From the NCBI RefSeq assembly GCF_004769635.1, contig NZ_RQGH01000004.1, positions 1 to 15,675 on the forward strand: a DNA stretch of 15,675 nucleotides. The letters are read 5' to 3'. The position numbers and the translations under genes were made by a program. Source of the stretch: Leptospira jelokensis (GTDB lineage Bacteria; Spirochaetota; Leptospiria; Leptospirales; Leptospiraceae). Positions 15,139 to 15,675 of this stretch are shown piece after piece (the first letter of the stretch is position 1; every line of letters begins with the position of its first letter). Below the pieces are notes generated by a model, which saw nothing but the letters and a program-made list of their open reading frames with translations, did not search any database and was not told where the DNA came from.

Positions 15139-15675
15139 CGTCTTTTACCTCCGAAAAATTTGAATAAATAAGATAATAGAGTTTCACCTTCTTGATTTTG
15201 AATTTAACGACTTTTCGGTATCTTTCGTTTCTTTCAATTATATCAGCAATTCCATACTCCATCCATTTTCGCAGAATGAAGGTAATCTCTCTTTTGTTCA
15301 TTCTTAATTCATGGGAAATAGAATCCGCATCATACCATTTCTGAGGTGAAATGTGAGTGTAGAGACTAAACGCTCTTTGATTGTATTCTATTTCATTTCG
15401 CATCCTTTCCTTTTGGTAGAAATTCATCCAATAGTAGTCATTGTGCAATATTGCTGATCGATATGATTTATTGTATTTTAGAATATCAGCTTCGTTATAC
15501 TGGTTGATGAGTTTCTTATCTCTAAACCTGCCTCGTTCCTGGATTGTGAGGGGTTGATAAACGAAATCTGTTAGTCTACAAATGGATTTTGTTGGAGAAT
15601 AGAGGAAATCACCAAAGCCAACAGTTTTAGAACCTCCCAAAGTTAGTAATTCCTTCAGTTCAGGCACAAACCTTA
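15125..15675 (-). CDS. Partial protein with winged-helix-like C-terminal domain
   Basis: The frame is open at the right window edge; a GTG at 15667 is in frame but has no visible start context, so the true start is probably outside. About 182 residues are visible. The C-terminal half (from about residue 112 counted from that GTG) reads like a winged helix-turn-helix: WYDADSISHELRMNKREITF, then ILRKWMEYGIADII and a basic wing (NERYRKVVKFKI). The N-terminal half begins KTVGFGDFLYSPTKSICRL and is unrecognised. It overlaps the HNH frame, so a regulator or DNA-recognition subunit translated with, or formerly fused to, the nuclease is possible. Confidence 0.72.
   Translation of the reverse strand, partial: RFVPELKELLTLGGSKTVGFGDFLYSPTKSICRLTDFVYQPLTIQERGRFRDKKLINQYNEADILKYNKSYRSAILHNDYYWMNFYQKERMRNEIEYNQRAFSLYTHISPQKWYDADSISHELRMNKREITFILRKWMEYGIADIIERNERYRKVVKFKIKKVKLYYLIYSNFSEVKDDGKV

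Overview
This AT-rich window has almost all its genes on the minus strand and uses strong AAGGAG-type ribosome binding sites and occasional TTG/GTG starts. It looks like an accessory (defence or genomic-island) region of a low-GC Gram-negative bacterium. A Leptospira-like spirochaete would fit the base composition and codon style, but nothing here proves the taxon. I see no tRNA, rRNA, CRISPR array, transposase or integrase.

Left third (1-6725, minus strand): a complete Type I restriction-modification operon in the order hsdM-hsdS-hsdR. All three subunits are full length with intact motifs. It is followed three bases later by a further gene, open at the window edge, that resembles an N6-adenine DNA methylase fold lacking both the SAM loop and the NPPF catalytic motif. 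A divergent singleton at 6919-7758 (plus strand) encodes a PIN-like nuclease. A long AU-rich hairpin separates it from the converging genes on its right.

Middle (7849-13102, minus strand): two transcription units of poorly characterised genes, several with nuclease folds. The upstream unit (13102 to 10510) encodes a 133-aa unknown, a 412-aa PD-(D/E)xK protein and a 292-aa Mrr-like protein whose catalytic lysine is replaced. The downstream unit has its own strong promoter (10328-10357). It encodes a frame-disrupted 45-codon gene, a 172-aa unknown, a 139-aa unknown and a Vsr/DUF559-like PD-(D/E)xK protein. The last two are joined by a +1 frame change and may originally be one protein of about 507 aa. 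Together with the hsd operon, this is a nuclease-dense, defence-island-like setting.

Right part (13103-15675): a regulatory and structured stretch with promoters, a 40-bp dyad over a ribosome binding site and a possible hidden 59-aa gene. Next comes a small gene with its own promoter (14337-14364) that is broken into four reading-frame segments. Last is a tightly overlapping trio: a winged-helix-like protein cut by the window edge, an HNH-type protein and a 156-aa unknown.

The most unusual signal is that seven frame changes in the middle and right parts all go the same way (+1), while the hsd genes are intact. Possible explanations are recurrent single-base insertions (gene decay or assembly error), programmed frameshifting, or ordinary gene overlaps for some junctions.
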